Positions 33,075-44,422 of a DNA stretch of 64,000 bases are shown here, in pieces. The notes beneath the pieces were generated by a model. It was not told the DNA's origin, did no database searches, and saw only the letters and a list, made by a program, of their open reading frames with translations. This stretch comes from Citrus sinensis. Its lineage: Eukaryota > Streptophyta > Magnoliopsida > Sapindales > Rutaceae. The stretch covers positions 27,743,001-27,807,000 of the forward strand of contig NC_068564.1 in assembly GCF_022201045.2 (NCBI RefSeq), read 5' to 3'. Every line of letters starts with the position of its first letter. Within the stretch, counting starts at the first letter, position 1. A program made the translations under genes and the position numbers.

Positions 33075-34680
33075 TCAGTCCAGAGGACTTGACATTCTAA
33101 TATGTTCCATTGCTTGAACAATTGTCTGCCTGAACCTTGTTAAATTGATCTTCAAATTCTGAGCATCAATATACACAGCCCTTGCAGCAAAGTAGTCCTT
33201 TGCGAATAATGATGCTGGATCAGTAATGATAGGATCATCCCGACTGTAAGTCTCACTGAGAGTGCTCTCCTCTGGTTCAGTCTTGTACTCCAAGTATTGC
33301 ACACCCATTTCTCTTGCCGGTACACCAAAATAGTAAGTTGAACCCCACTCCAGCCCCAGTGGCACAACCTGCACCATCACTGCCCCTGCGGGCAAGAACA
33401 GCTCAGTTGTTAGACCAGCACCATGTGCTCCAACCAGTACACTACATGAGTTCACCACCTCAGTAAATTTGTTCAAATTTGACATCCTATTAGGCCTTGT
33501 CACAACAACTTGGAATCCCAATTCCTCGATCATAACCACCATTTCATCTTCATTTAGGAACTTTCTTGAATTACCACGAGATATGAAAATTAGAACTGGT
33601 TTTTCTCTCTGTATCTCGGAAACATTCTTGATTTTCAGACTATATGCTTCTCTTAGGAACCGCTTAAAGTCCACCATTGAGTACCCTCCCGGAATATCGG
33701 TGCTGTTGAGAGATAAAAAGCCATGGTACTTGAGCCCTATAACAGCTGCGGGAAAGCAGTGAACATTGCCATCTGCTGCTGGATTTATAACCTCGTAACG
33801 AGTCAGAAGCGAGAGAATGTTGCTGTATTTACTCACCCACCAGGGTTTATAGTCTATGATCACAAACTTGACTTGGGAGCGGAAATGGCGGCTGGTGATG
33901 AATAAAGGGATGATAAGTTCATTGAATTCATGAAATTGGTTTCCTGCAAAGCCACCAGTAGAAAAAACCACAGCGGGAACATCATGAATGAAATGACAAG
34001 CAGGTAAATGATCAGCATCTCCATTAACTATTTGTACTGGTGTAACATAGTCCAGTGCAAGTTTCGAAGGATATGGTCTAATCACTCGTTTAACTTGGGA
34101 TTGAGAGGATTCAATGTAAACTGTTAATGAATTGTTGGCAATCCTAACTGGTCCGTTTGCAACACACACTTCAGAGTTAATATCGGTGTCGCAAGTGAAG
34201 CCTGTTGTGTCAAGCTGGATCCTGTTTTCACCTGCACATGCATTGAAACATTTTCATAGACCATATCCATCTATCTGCATTTTTCATTAATACTGCTTAT
34301 TGTATTATTAGAATGCTAGAGATGAAAGAAGAAAGAACCTCTCACAAGTCTCCTTAACAGGAACTCTAAAGAATCACTTATTTCAATGGCTTTGGCATCC
34401 TTTTTGCTGCTGGAATTGCATCTGAAATTTAACAACTGCTGCTTCCCTTCATAATTTAATCACTTTATTCAGTCAACTTAATTAACAATAAGCTTAAACT
34501 AATCACCAAACTTAATTTGTTCACATTTTCTTTTTAATGCTAAATGTAATGAAAATGATACTTACATGACTCAAATGGTGTGACATCTGAGGCAAAAAAT
34601 ACAGCAAAAAGCCAGGCAAGAAGAAGTAGGAAAGCTACTGAAGTTGCAGTAAGCACTAGCCTGTTTTTCTCCTTCCCCAT
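33075..34680 (-). CDS. GT61 family glycosyltransferase, copy 2
   Basis: Three minus-strand exons (34680-34566, 34446-34339, 34231-33075) give 459 residues. Exon 1 is 115 bp in both copies and all phases are the same as in copy 1, which confirms the model and the tandem duplication. A transmembrane anchor lies near residues 9-30. The catalytic domain has VVFSTGGFAGNQFHEFNE, WWVSKYSNIL, LIFISRGNSR, LVGAHGAGLTTELFLPAGAV and VQVVPLGLEW. The start context and cytosolic tail MGKEKNRLV are similar to copy 1. Both copies keep the conserved HGAGL motif, so both may be active; substrate preference cannot be told. Confidence 0.9.
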
Positions 34681-35933
34681 TTCTGATTATTATGTAAAAT
34701 TATTCCAAATATTTTGTATTATAAATAATTGAAATTAAAGAAGACAATATCAATCATGCAATTAGTTCCTCTGTTGGCGTGTCTATTCTTTTAAACAGTC
34801 TGGATATCTTTCATCAATTTGTTAGCCACCTTTATATTCCTGTTATACTTTAATGATGCATCAGAAAGTTGATGGAGACACCTTAGCTGTATTGCTGAAT
34901 CGTTTCTTTGGGTGAGATCTGCTAGCATAATAATTTATAATTTTCTCTTGGGTCGTTTGTTAATGAGCAATTGATTTTTAATTGGTCCATGATTGGATCA
35001 ACTTATGAGCAGCCATTATTTACTTCAGCTGCCAAGCTTATGGGCTACATTACAAAATCAATTTCCAATTAATTATTATTATTTATTATTTTATTTTTTC
35101 AATAAGCTTGTTATATATATATAATATATAAACTTAATATGCTAATTTAATCAATTTAAGCACAATCCTGATGCTTGAGATTATCAAGGTTCATAGTTTT
35201 CAATAAAATAATCGGATTAGATTATTAATAAATCAGTATTGGTTGGTAAGGGGTCAAAGTACAACTTTTCGTGTTCATTTCTGTCCGTGATCTGGCAGTA
35301 GTTGAGTTTTATGTATATCTAATAACTACCAGAATGATAATGCAAATCTGGGAAATTAGTGAATGTATTAAGAAATATGATCCTATTTATCGGTATAATT
35401 TACATTATAACTCCATTACAAATAAGTTTCTCCAAGTCCCCATGTTTCAAGATTATTTAGAAACAGTATATAAATACTTGGTAATTGCACAAATACCCAT
35501 ATCTATATAAATCTAGGAGTGAAATTCTGTTCATTTGTACAAAGTATTTTGGTGGCTTTTTACGCCATTGTTTTAAACAGTCTAGTTCTGGGCATTGAAA
35601 GGATCTAAATTTATGATATGTACAAAAGATTTCACAAGTACAGGACATATTTTGTCATAGGATTAGGAGCCACAAATGTGGGAAAACAAAAGGGCTTGTG
35701 AGGGCTCAATCTAATCATGAATCATTTCATGTAGTCTGGTCGAAGGCCTAAAGAAAAGTTCACCAAAGGATTAGAGGCCCCAAACACACTTACTCTGGGC
35801 CGAGATGATGCTTTGTTTTTAATTATGAGTGCTTTTATTGGCATCCCATCATTATCTTATGAAATCCCTTCTTGGCACCCCTACACTATCTTGTAAAATC
35901 CCTTATTCTAGCAATTATAGTAAAAAATCTGAA
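34681..35933. other. Intergenic, no gene seen
   Basis: Upstream DNA of GT61 copy 2 and beyond, AT-rich. Short open frames occur in both directions without any protein-like features. Confidence 0.45.
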
Positions 35934-36059
35934 GGAAATTTTATAAAAATAACTCAAAAACTTTTATAATATTCACATTTAACCCTCCAAACTTTTTCCT
36001 ATCAACACTAGTCAAAAACCTCTGAAGTATTGAAAATACCTCTCTCATTCTCACCAAAC

Positions 36060-36062
<3 letters not shown>

Positions 36063-36096
<34 letters not shown>
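36063..36096. repeat. (CT)n microsatellite
   Basis: An uninterrupted CT dinucleotide run of about 17 units, inside the 1.15-kb TIR element. Confidence 0.95.
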
Positions 36097-36097
<1 letters not shown>

Positions 36098-36425
36098 ACC
36101 AATGATTTCTCTCACAAGGTGATCACTCATCGCCTACGGCTTCCCGAAGTCCATCCTTGGTAGCCAACATCACCAAAATTTCAGTCAAGATCTGAAATCA
36201 AAAGTTGGTTCAAAAACCCTTGATTTTGAAGCATGTTCTATTTTCTATTTTTCTTTTATGTTATGGTTTTCTTGTTGGTGAGTGAAGATTGAAGTGTTTG
36301 TGATGTTGATGGCATGGGTGAAGTTGTTGGTGTGGTGCATGGGTGAAGATTGAAGTTGGTGTGGGCTTGGTGCTGGGAGGCTTCGCACCTGATCGCCTGT
36401 CGCACCTTATTTGCGCGACAAGTGT

Positions 36426-36480
36426 GCTCCTGTCACACCAAGTTACATTTTTTTTTAACGTGAAGTTGGTGTGACAGGCA
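36426..36480. repeat. Inverted repeat (hairpin) CCTGTCACACCAA
   Basis: The 13-bp arm CCTGTCACACCAA (starting near 36435) is followed after about 22 nt by its exact reverse complement TTGGTGTGACAGG. Transcribed, it would fold into a stable hairpin with an A/T-rich loop. It lies inside the TIR element. Confidence 0.75.
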
Positions 36481-37086
36481 ACTCGTCGCACTAAATTTTT
36501 GCGACTACTGCCTGTCGCAGTAAAAGACAGTTTCGATACAACTTACTCTTGGTGCGACAGGTTGCCTGTAGCACAAATTTAGCGGGACAGGCGCGTACAA
36601 TTGCACTGAAACTCTCTTGTCACACAAAATCAAGTTGACAAAACACCTCTTAACACTCAGTGATGTAAAAACAAAGTATAAACAATCTACGAAACATTTC
36701 ATCAAACACTTAATACGCAATATTTTTACAAAACTAATTTCCTTTTAATTAGTTTTCAATTAACTTACCTGGGTTTTGGGCTATATTTCACTTTCTTATA
36801 ATCGTATCAGATTAGTGTTGGATCCGGATGGATTCGGTTGTATTTGATCGGAATTTACTTTTATCGTTCACCGTCGTCGTTTGGCGTTGCTATTTGCTGG
36901 TGATGATTCAAGAATGAAAGGCTGTGTTTGGTTTGATAAAGAGGAAGAAGAAAAGTTACGTTTGGTTTGATAGAAAATGGTAATTTGGGGAAGAAACCTT
37001 GTGTTTGACTAATTATGATAGGAAAAACTTTAAAAGACCAATTGTAAAAATTACAAAAGATTTTGAGTTATTTTTATAAATTTTCC

Positions 37087-38879
37087 AAATATAAATCTAA
37101 ATAGACCTCTATGTTTTTCTTTAAAAAGAAAAAGAAAAAGAAAAAAAAAGAATCAAGTTTTCTCTATCGCAAAATTCTTTACCCACACATAAGCATTATA
37201 TACTTTTTAACCATAGGAACTCTTATTTGGAAGAAGGGCATTTTTTAAATTAAATGTGAGTGTCAATAGTAATAGTGAATTTTTCAGTATTATTTTATGG
37301 TTAGTCATCATTAACTCTTAATTATTCATAATCTTAAGCCAGATTGTGTCCAATAATTAATAATGATTAACCATATCTGTTAAACTTTAAAGAGAAAATA
37401 GGAAATAGGAAAAGTCATAACGAGTCAATGATATAATATGCCTCGCATGTGTTCCAAAAATTTTAGAGCAAAGTAGACCATGAATCAATTCTTGAGCTTT
37501 AAAATGGCTGTCTCTATATGAAAATGCCAGAAGAATATCAATGGGGAACCATGAAAAAGCAAGATAAGGATCTACGCAAGGAGCAGCCTCCAATGGACCC
37601 CCCAACAGGCCAACACCACAAGACCCAACATGGAATTCTGATTTGAAATAAATAAGAAAATATTTCGATTATTTCTCTGTCAATCACTTCCAACCACACA
37701 CAGTTATTACAAACGAAACAGGGGATCGACTTTATAACAAGAAGGAAAGACCCAAAAAAAAAAAAAAATCAAATCTAAGAAAACAAAATATGCTATTTGA
37801 ACAAAAAAGACATTCCAGGCAAGAGCTAATGGGATATTCCTTTAGTTAACGAAATGACCCCGATGCATATTGTTAAGGATATATAATATCTCACTTTAGT
37901 TGATAATGACTTGTGCTAAGTATTTAAAATTTAGACGCCTTTTATTTATGAACTAATTTTTTAGTATGAGTTCTACTCTTTTTTTTTTTTCATTATTAAA
38001 CTCATGCATGAGTACCGCCCACATTACAATTCAGAATATGTGATTAGGAATATTACCCTACGTCAATAGAGAGTGAATTTTGAGCAATCCATAACTCATA
38101 AGTTTGCTTTTATGTATGCGTTGCATCTATGAGTTTCTATAATCTATACACATATGGAAAGTGTCAAGGAGATAAACCTCAACTCAAGCCTTTTTTTTTT
38201 TTTTTTTTAACTTTGAATTTGTGTCGTAGTTAGGGTTCTATGTACACTTTGAGATCCAATAATATAAATATTGACTCCAATATATGATTCCTCCAAGAAA
38301 TGAACAAACCTTCCATTTTGTTGATATGTATCCAAGTTACCATATGGATCGACCGTGAATAAATCAATAAAAAGAAAGTAAGTGAAACCGTATACTATAA
38401 ATTACTTAGATGGTGTTGCTTGTGAGATGGAAAAAATATTACGTGTTCGATGTATCTCTTGATCTGTTCTAATTTTGCGAAGTTAAAGCTCTTGAATATG
38501 GCTTTTAATTTGTTGGCAAAGGGGAATGTATGATACCCAATTTGGTGTCTTTGAAAGTGAAAAGTTTCACTTGTTGGTGATGAAATATGAGTTAAGCATT
38601 TTTTTTTCTTTTATCGAATAATTCTGACTCCTCTAACAAAAGCAAAACACGACTAAAATCTGATTCTTTTTTTTTTTTTCTCCTGTTTCTTTAGATAAGG
38701 TATTTGGTATACAGAATTGAACATGATGTTCTATATTAAAAAAAAAAAAAGAAAAAAAAGATGTTGTCGGTTTCTGTCTACTTGCATCAAATTGTTTTCG
38801 AATTGTCAATTATATCACTTCATTCATATTCAAAAATAAAAAATTCAGTGGTTTTTAGGAATTCTTTACACCATGTGTA
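37087..38879. other. Intergenic, no gene seen
   Basis: AT-rich with several poly-A/T runs (about 37758, 38190, 38667, 38740). No recognisable gene or RNA. Confidence 0.45.
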
Positions 38880-38887
38880 TAAAGCTT

Positions 38888-39301
38888 GGAGTAATGATAC
38901 AGTCACAAACTCTTGTACAAACTTATTTTGTACAAACTGACATGGCATTAATTCATTGGTTGAATGAAAATATAAATTAATAAAAATAAATCATGTGGGC
39001 CAAGTGATATTTAATTGAGTAATGATATAGCCACAAACTCTTGTACAAACTTATTTTGTACAAACTGATGTGGCATGATAAGATTAGTTGAATTAAATAT
39101 CACTTGGCCCATATGATTTGTTTTTATTAATTTATATTTTCATTCAACCAATGAATTAATGCCACATCAGTTTGTACAAAATAAATTTGTACAAGAGTTT
39201 GTGGCTGTATCATTACTCTATTTAATTTAACCAATCTTATCATGCCACATCAGTTTGTACAAAATAAGTTTGTACAAGAGTTTGTGGCTGTATCATTACT
39301 C
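38888..39301. mobile_element. Self-nested hAT-type MITE pair
   Basis: The outer MITE is 203 bp, split as 38888-39016 and 39228-39301. It is bounded by inverted termini (GGAGTAATGATAC and GTATCATTACTC) and by a perfect 8-bp target duplication TAAAGCTT (38880-38887 and 39302-39309). A second 203-bp copy of the same family, in the opposite orientation, sits inside it at 39017-39219. It is flanked by its own perfect 8-bp duplication ATTTAATT (39009-39016 and 39220-39227). Eight-bp duplications indicate mobilisation by a hAT-type transposase supplied from elsewhere. No coding sequence is present. Confidence 0.9.
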
Positions 39302-39309
39302 TAAAGCTT

Positions 39310-39752
39310 ATTAAGTCCAAAATTAAAATTAAAGCTAAATGATATTTGCGAATTTCACCATGGCCAATTCTTTTACGCTTTTGTCTTCCTTTGTCATATT
39401 TGTTGCTTTCCATAATGTTGTGTGTATGTATACAAAATAAGAACGCAATGTTTGTATTCCAGCTAATAGGATTATGACGCTGCATCATCATAAATTGCCG
39501 TACGTGGTGTGGGTACAAGTGCATGGTTTTAATTGTTTTATTATTTCACTTTTACATGGTGATTTATATGAGAATTATGCAAATGTCACATAAGTTGGGA
39601 TTACAAATTATATATTCTAACCTTATAATAAATGTGGCGCTAATACTCTTGTGGGCACGCATACAATCCTAATCATATATTAATTTTCAAATTAAAAAAA
39701 CATAGTACTGACTTGATTTTTCTTCTATGACTATTTTCTCCGAGTAACAATA

Positions 39753-39804
<52 letters not shown>

Positions 39805-40263
39805 GGTGGAAAACTGCTAGGCCCATAATGTAAATTTCAGTACACTCATCTAACAATAATGAGTTTTTGTGATCATAAATGAACGTAGAACAAAAGCAAA
39901 TTAAGATATGAATATATATATATATAACATTTATCAATGTATATTACAGCGTTTCAGAACAGAGAGCTACAACTCATCTTGTTTGATGACACTTCCATGT
40001 CAAATATCACATGAAGTGTCTAAACTGCTAGCTTATATATACAACTATAGCTAGACTAACATATCATCCGCTATATAAAGAAGCAGCACTAGTTCTTGAC
40101 AGCTAAAAGACAATGTACCCAATAAACTAATTAAGGGATCAAGAAGCATTAAAGAAATGGCTTATGATTCCCCCCCCAATAATCTGATAATTAAATCATA
40201 ATAACCCCAGAACCAATGATCCTAAATACAAACTGATAGCTTTTATTTTTTTAATATATATGC
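39310..40263. other. Intergenic with TA microsatellites
   Basis: 3' flank of the DUF761 gene plus spacer. It contains a (TA)n run at 39755-39801 and a shorter one near 39912-39925. Nothing coding was recognised. Confidence 0.5.
39755..39801. repeat. (TA)n microsatellite
   Basis: An uninterrupted TA run of about 23 units. Confidence 0.95.
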
Positions 40264-40845
40264 TTAAAATGCTTTCTGATAGAAGCCATCAATCCTCTTC
40301 CAAGAGTCTTCCCTTTGCATCTTCAACTGCTTGTAAAAATTCCCGATAAACATCTCAGCTTTAGTAAACAGCTCTTGCCCACTTAGCCCTCCAACTTCTT
40401 CTTCTTCCTTCTCTTCATATAGCCCATCACCAAATACTTGATGATCATCTGCCGTTTCGGTCTCTCCACTTCCAATGAAGAAAAGGCTCGGCGTCGACGG
40501 ACACTTCTTCAGTTTGTTAACCTTGACAGCACCAGAGATCTTCTCAGAGACAGACTTTTCGACAGCTTTCACCTTCTTTATTTCACTGTTTGGAGGAGAA
40601 GCACCAGCTTTTGTAGCCTCATCATCAGTAGAGGCTCCTTGAGCATTCTTGTGATCTTCTGGAGGCTTGGAGGGACCTGACGAGAGAAGGCCAGCTTCGG
40701 CTCCAAGAGCTATAATGAGAATATTGAAGACAAAGTATAGATAGGTTGGCCTTAATGAGGAGGACAAGAGTGGTGTTATGATTAACAGTGAAGCTAATAG
40801 AGAAAGCATTAGGATTTGGGACTTCTTGAACACACCACTGTTCAT
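40264..40845 (-). CDS. DUF4408/DUF761 membrane-anchored plant protein
   Basis: A single-exon gene of 193 residues. The N-terminus carries two hydrophobic segments (about residues 10-30 and 35-52) typical of DUF4408. A long hydrophilic, low-complexity middle rich in Lys, Ser and Glu follows. The C-terminal 30 residues are the DUF761 motif (LSGQELFTKAEMFIGNFYKQ, then LKMQREDSW). Plant proteins with this arrangement (some called PAMP-induced A70-like) are small, often stress-responsive and of unknown biochemical function. A TATA-like CTATAAATA lies about 130 bp upstream on the minus strand. Confidence 0.88.
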   Translation of the reverse strand: MNSGVFKKSQILMLSLLASLLIITPLLSSSLRPTYLYFVFNILIIALGAEAGLLSSGPSKPPEDHKNAQGASTDDEATKAGASPPNSEIKKVKAVEKSVSEKISGAVKVNKLKKCPSTPSLFFIGSGETETADDHQVFGDGLYEEKEEEEVGGLSGQELFTKAEMFIGNFYKQLKMQREDSWKRIDGFYQKAF

Positions 40846-40974
40846 GGCTTCAATTCAGCTGAGTTGAGTGAGTGAAAATGATGATGGGATTTTGAACAAA
40901 TTTGAAGAATGATATTGAGATGTATAATTAGAAGTGTTTGGTGGTAGTAGAGATCAAGCGGAGGCTTCTGGGAA

Positions 40975-40983
40975 TATTTATAG
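40975..40983 (-). promoter_or_regulatory. TATA box of DUF761 gene
   Basis: The minus strand reads TCTATAAATATTC here, about 130 bp upstream of the ATG at 40845, a normal distance for a plant promoter. Confidence 0.5.
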
Positions 40984-40989
40984 AGGAAT

Positions 40990-42234
40990 TTGTATATTAC
41001 CTGCATGGATACTATTATTAAAAAAAAAAAAAAAAGAGTAAAGAAAAAGAAAAAAGTACAAAAGACATCTGTAATGTCAAAGTTTTTATATATCATGAGA
41101 GGCGCCCTGATTATGTTTGATAATTTTTAATCCTTAATTATAATCATATTATGTACGACACATTTCCATTTGGGATTATAAAGTAGAGGTTGATAGTTGA
41201 TAACGTAGTAGATATGAATTTAAATTCTATAAAGATTTAGTTGGGTTAATTTTTTTAAAATCTTATGTTATGTATATATTTATAAGAATAGTCGATGAAG
41301 ATTTAATCACATATATATTCTTATTCGCTAACTATCAATTACTATCTTATAAAAATATCAACACAAATCTCAGATTATCACTAAACCTAAATTCAGTATA
41401 AAGTTTAAGTACGTTGAGGAAATTTTAGTGATGAGATGTTCTATTGTATCACTTTTATTGTCTCAATTTGGATTAAGCTAACAAGTACTCTGATCCATAA
41501 TCTTCAATACGAATGAAATTCTTATACCCTTATCTTATTAAAAAAGAGACACTCTTGCATTATCAACCCTCCAAAATCAATATCATAAGAGATAATTATA
41601 GGTTAATAGATAAATTTTCAAACCAATTAACATTAACGTTAGCAACACAGAGAGATAGAAACAAAGCATTTGCATGAAAAGAGGAGAGACAAGAAATATA
41701 GAGACGAGAACGTGCAAGGGGGAGAAGATGTAAATATGATTGGACAAGGCTTGATAAGGTCGGTGAAAGCGAGCATATTCTCCAATCTCTATTCACTTTT
41801 TTCGATTTGTTTTCTTTTATTTAATTTGTTGAACGAAGAAATGCATATTCGCCAAACTTTAGTTTGATAAGCTCTTTGCCCGATTCTTACACAAACGTGC
41901 GGTTTGGATCGCCACTACAGAATTGCCTCAAACTTCAGTTACCCTCAGTAGTGGGTCCCACATGTGGAGTTATTGTAGAATCTTTGACTTTTGACCCCAC
42001 CACAGAATATGTCCGCCCAACTAGCATGTCTCACTTGTAATTATTGCGCTTGTGGTCCCCCGAGTGCGTTCTTATGGCCCGCTTTTTGACTCCTATCAGG
42101 CCTCGCTTGGGCCGGCCCATTCTGCCAGCCAGCTAACTACCCCTTACAGTAGTACTCGTGTGACTTAAAACTTCATAGTACTGGACTAAGAAAAACAAAA
42201 ATATTTTTAACGAGGTTATTTACTCATCAGTTAA

Positions 42235-42273
<39 letters not shown>

Positions 42274-44422
42274 CAGCAAATAAATATTTATTAATTTAAA
42301 AAATAATTTTATATTTTACTTACTCGTGACATCTTAGTACGTGTACTATTCCTTTTACTAATATTCATGTAAAAATTTTCAAAAGTCATAAATGTTATGT
42401 ACATGTATGTAGATGCCCCAAAATTAATGTAAATACATAAAATTGATGTATGTTAGCTGTATTTTTCAAACTTAAATACCATATAAAAATAAAATATTTC
42501 AGATACTTAAAGTACATTAGTCGCTTGTTTTATTTTTAGGTTCAAATCATTAAATGCATGCTTTGGAAAGAGTTGAATTAAGAAAATTGAAGTTGTCCCC
42601 CCCCCCCCCCTCCCCCCAAAAAAAAGAAACTCCTTAATATTATAAGTTTAATATGTTATGTACTATTATAATTTTTTTTTTTGCATTTGATTAATTATTA
42701 ATTTATATTTTTATGGGACCCTAAAATATTTGAGGGAAAAAAAGGAAATTGTTATCTTACGCGTTTAGAAAGATTATTAATTTAATATATTAACCTAAGT
42801 TAAGACCAATAAATTTTATTATTTAATTAAAAAAATTATTAATTTATCAAACAATAGCGAGGTTTATCTTTGAGAAAGTTCTTGCGGGCGCAAACAAAGA
42901 GGGCATTTCAAGGCAATAATCAACATCAATTTGCTTTTTCAATTCCTAGGAGAATTTTAATTTTATGATCCCCCAGGAAAAGTGGAATAACAAAAATGTG
43001 AAAAGTTATTTGGATTTTCGGCAAATATTTAATCCATATCAACCCTTTTTCAAATCTGTGTGTTCAAGTTTATCCATGCTTTGCCCCACCTTTTTTTTTT
43101 TTCTTTTTCCCCTCAGCAAATTGAACGATTACATAATCATCTTCATCTCCATTGGCGGGTATGCATTGGAGAATCTTTTCACCAAGTCTTTTCTGACTGC
43201 ATTTACTTTCCTACGTGGGTCAGATAACTCGATTAAATTCTCAAAGTAGCAAAAGAAATGTTCAACACGCACACTAATCTTTTGATTACAAACTTAATAT
43301 GGGAATTATTCCCTGTCCATGTGACAACTAATCACCATTGTATTTTTGGTTATAATTGGCCATTTTTCGGGCCTTTTCTTTCTTCTTTCTTTTTCCTTTC
43401 AAAATCTGTCAGCTTATGTGCAAATTGCCATGAAGTGATGCCAACTAGGCTCCGTAGATACACCAGCTGGAAAGCTCGACCTACGCTCCGCTTGCTATGA
43501 TGTATGACAAGAATCAAAGGTCGAGTTCCATTATTAGACAAGATTTTATTCTCCCTAGACGAATTGTGCCCGTAAGTTAGTATTATTTTGTCGCGGTTTG
43601 ATTTTATCAAACACCCGTATTATGATGCTAGGTGGAGACACCTTATCATATGCTTCAAGCTACCATGCCTTGAATCAATATGAAAGATGAATCTATCCCA
43701 CTAGGCTCATTCGAGGCAATCCAGTTGTCAGTGCAAAGAAAACCCACAAGTAGAATTTGATTTATCTGAAAGAAATGATCTTCTTTTCTGAGTTTGAACC
43801 ATTGATTTGGTTGGTCTTTTTGCAAGCTGAGATTGTTATTTGAGATCCCACCAAAACAAAAAGATGGCCATTAGCTGGCTTTACTCTTTCTAGTTTTGGA
43901 GCAAATAAGCCTACTCTCAATCCCTTCACCCCTGCAAGACAAACTGGAGATGTTGCTTGTGATTTTCACCAATCCTTGAACTGGTGATCTTCGCCCTGCC
44001 TCCTACACTTAACTCCATTCATCTAATTCCACTTGGCATCAACATGATCAAATGGGCTGCAAGATCAAAGTCATAGTGCAGACAATTTCAATGCAGTCGA
44101 TCGATCGTTAAAATTTGATAATCAACTTAGTTCCTTTGTAATAAGACAAAGTCCTTAGTTAAACACATATTGTTAAATGATCGCTTAAAAGGAGAGGTAT
44201 TACAAGACCAAGAAACATATTACTTTGGGAGCTATCAATCTAGTACATATTCACAAAATGCACATATGACCAATTTCATACTCTAATGACAACCATGATA
44301 TCTACATTTGGCTTACATCTTTGTTTAGTCTTTTTCTTGCATTGCTTTATAGGTCATCAAAAACTTGATAACAAAAGAAGCACGGAACCTCAAGACATTA
44401 AAAGAATAATGTGGCATTCTAG
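40990..44422. other. Gene-poor intergenic stretch
   Basis: About 3.4 kb without a recognisable gene. It includes a (TA)n run (42238-42269), a C-run (42598-42610), a GC-richer patch at 41880-42140 of unknown nature, and the 3' flank of the CAP-H gene at the right end. Several short open frames on both strands show no family signature. Confidence 0.45.
42238..42269. repeat. (TA)n microsatellite
   Basis: An uninterrupted TA run of about 16 units. Confidence 0.9.

Larger units (their letters stand above)
35934..37086. mobile_element. TIR element of about 1.15 kb with TGTCGCAC-rich core
   Basis: The termini are long, near-perfect inverted repeats of roughly 50 bp. The left begins GGAAATTTTATAAAAATAAC and the right, on the opposite strand, begins GGAAAATTTATAAAAATAAC; both continue with TCAAAA and CTTTT. 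The core (about 36380-36600) is filled with GTCGCAC/GTGCGACAGG words, arranged both direct and inverted. No transposase is seen, so this is a non-autonomous element. No clear target duplication was found, so the exact outer edges are uncertain by a few bases. Confidence 0.65.

Noticed and set aside
41880-42140. GC-richer patch that might be an exon or RNA gene
   Set aside because: All frames are broken and no splice pattern or RNA signature was seen.
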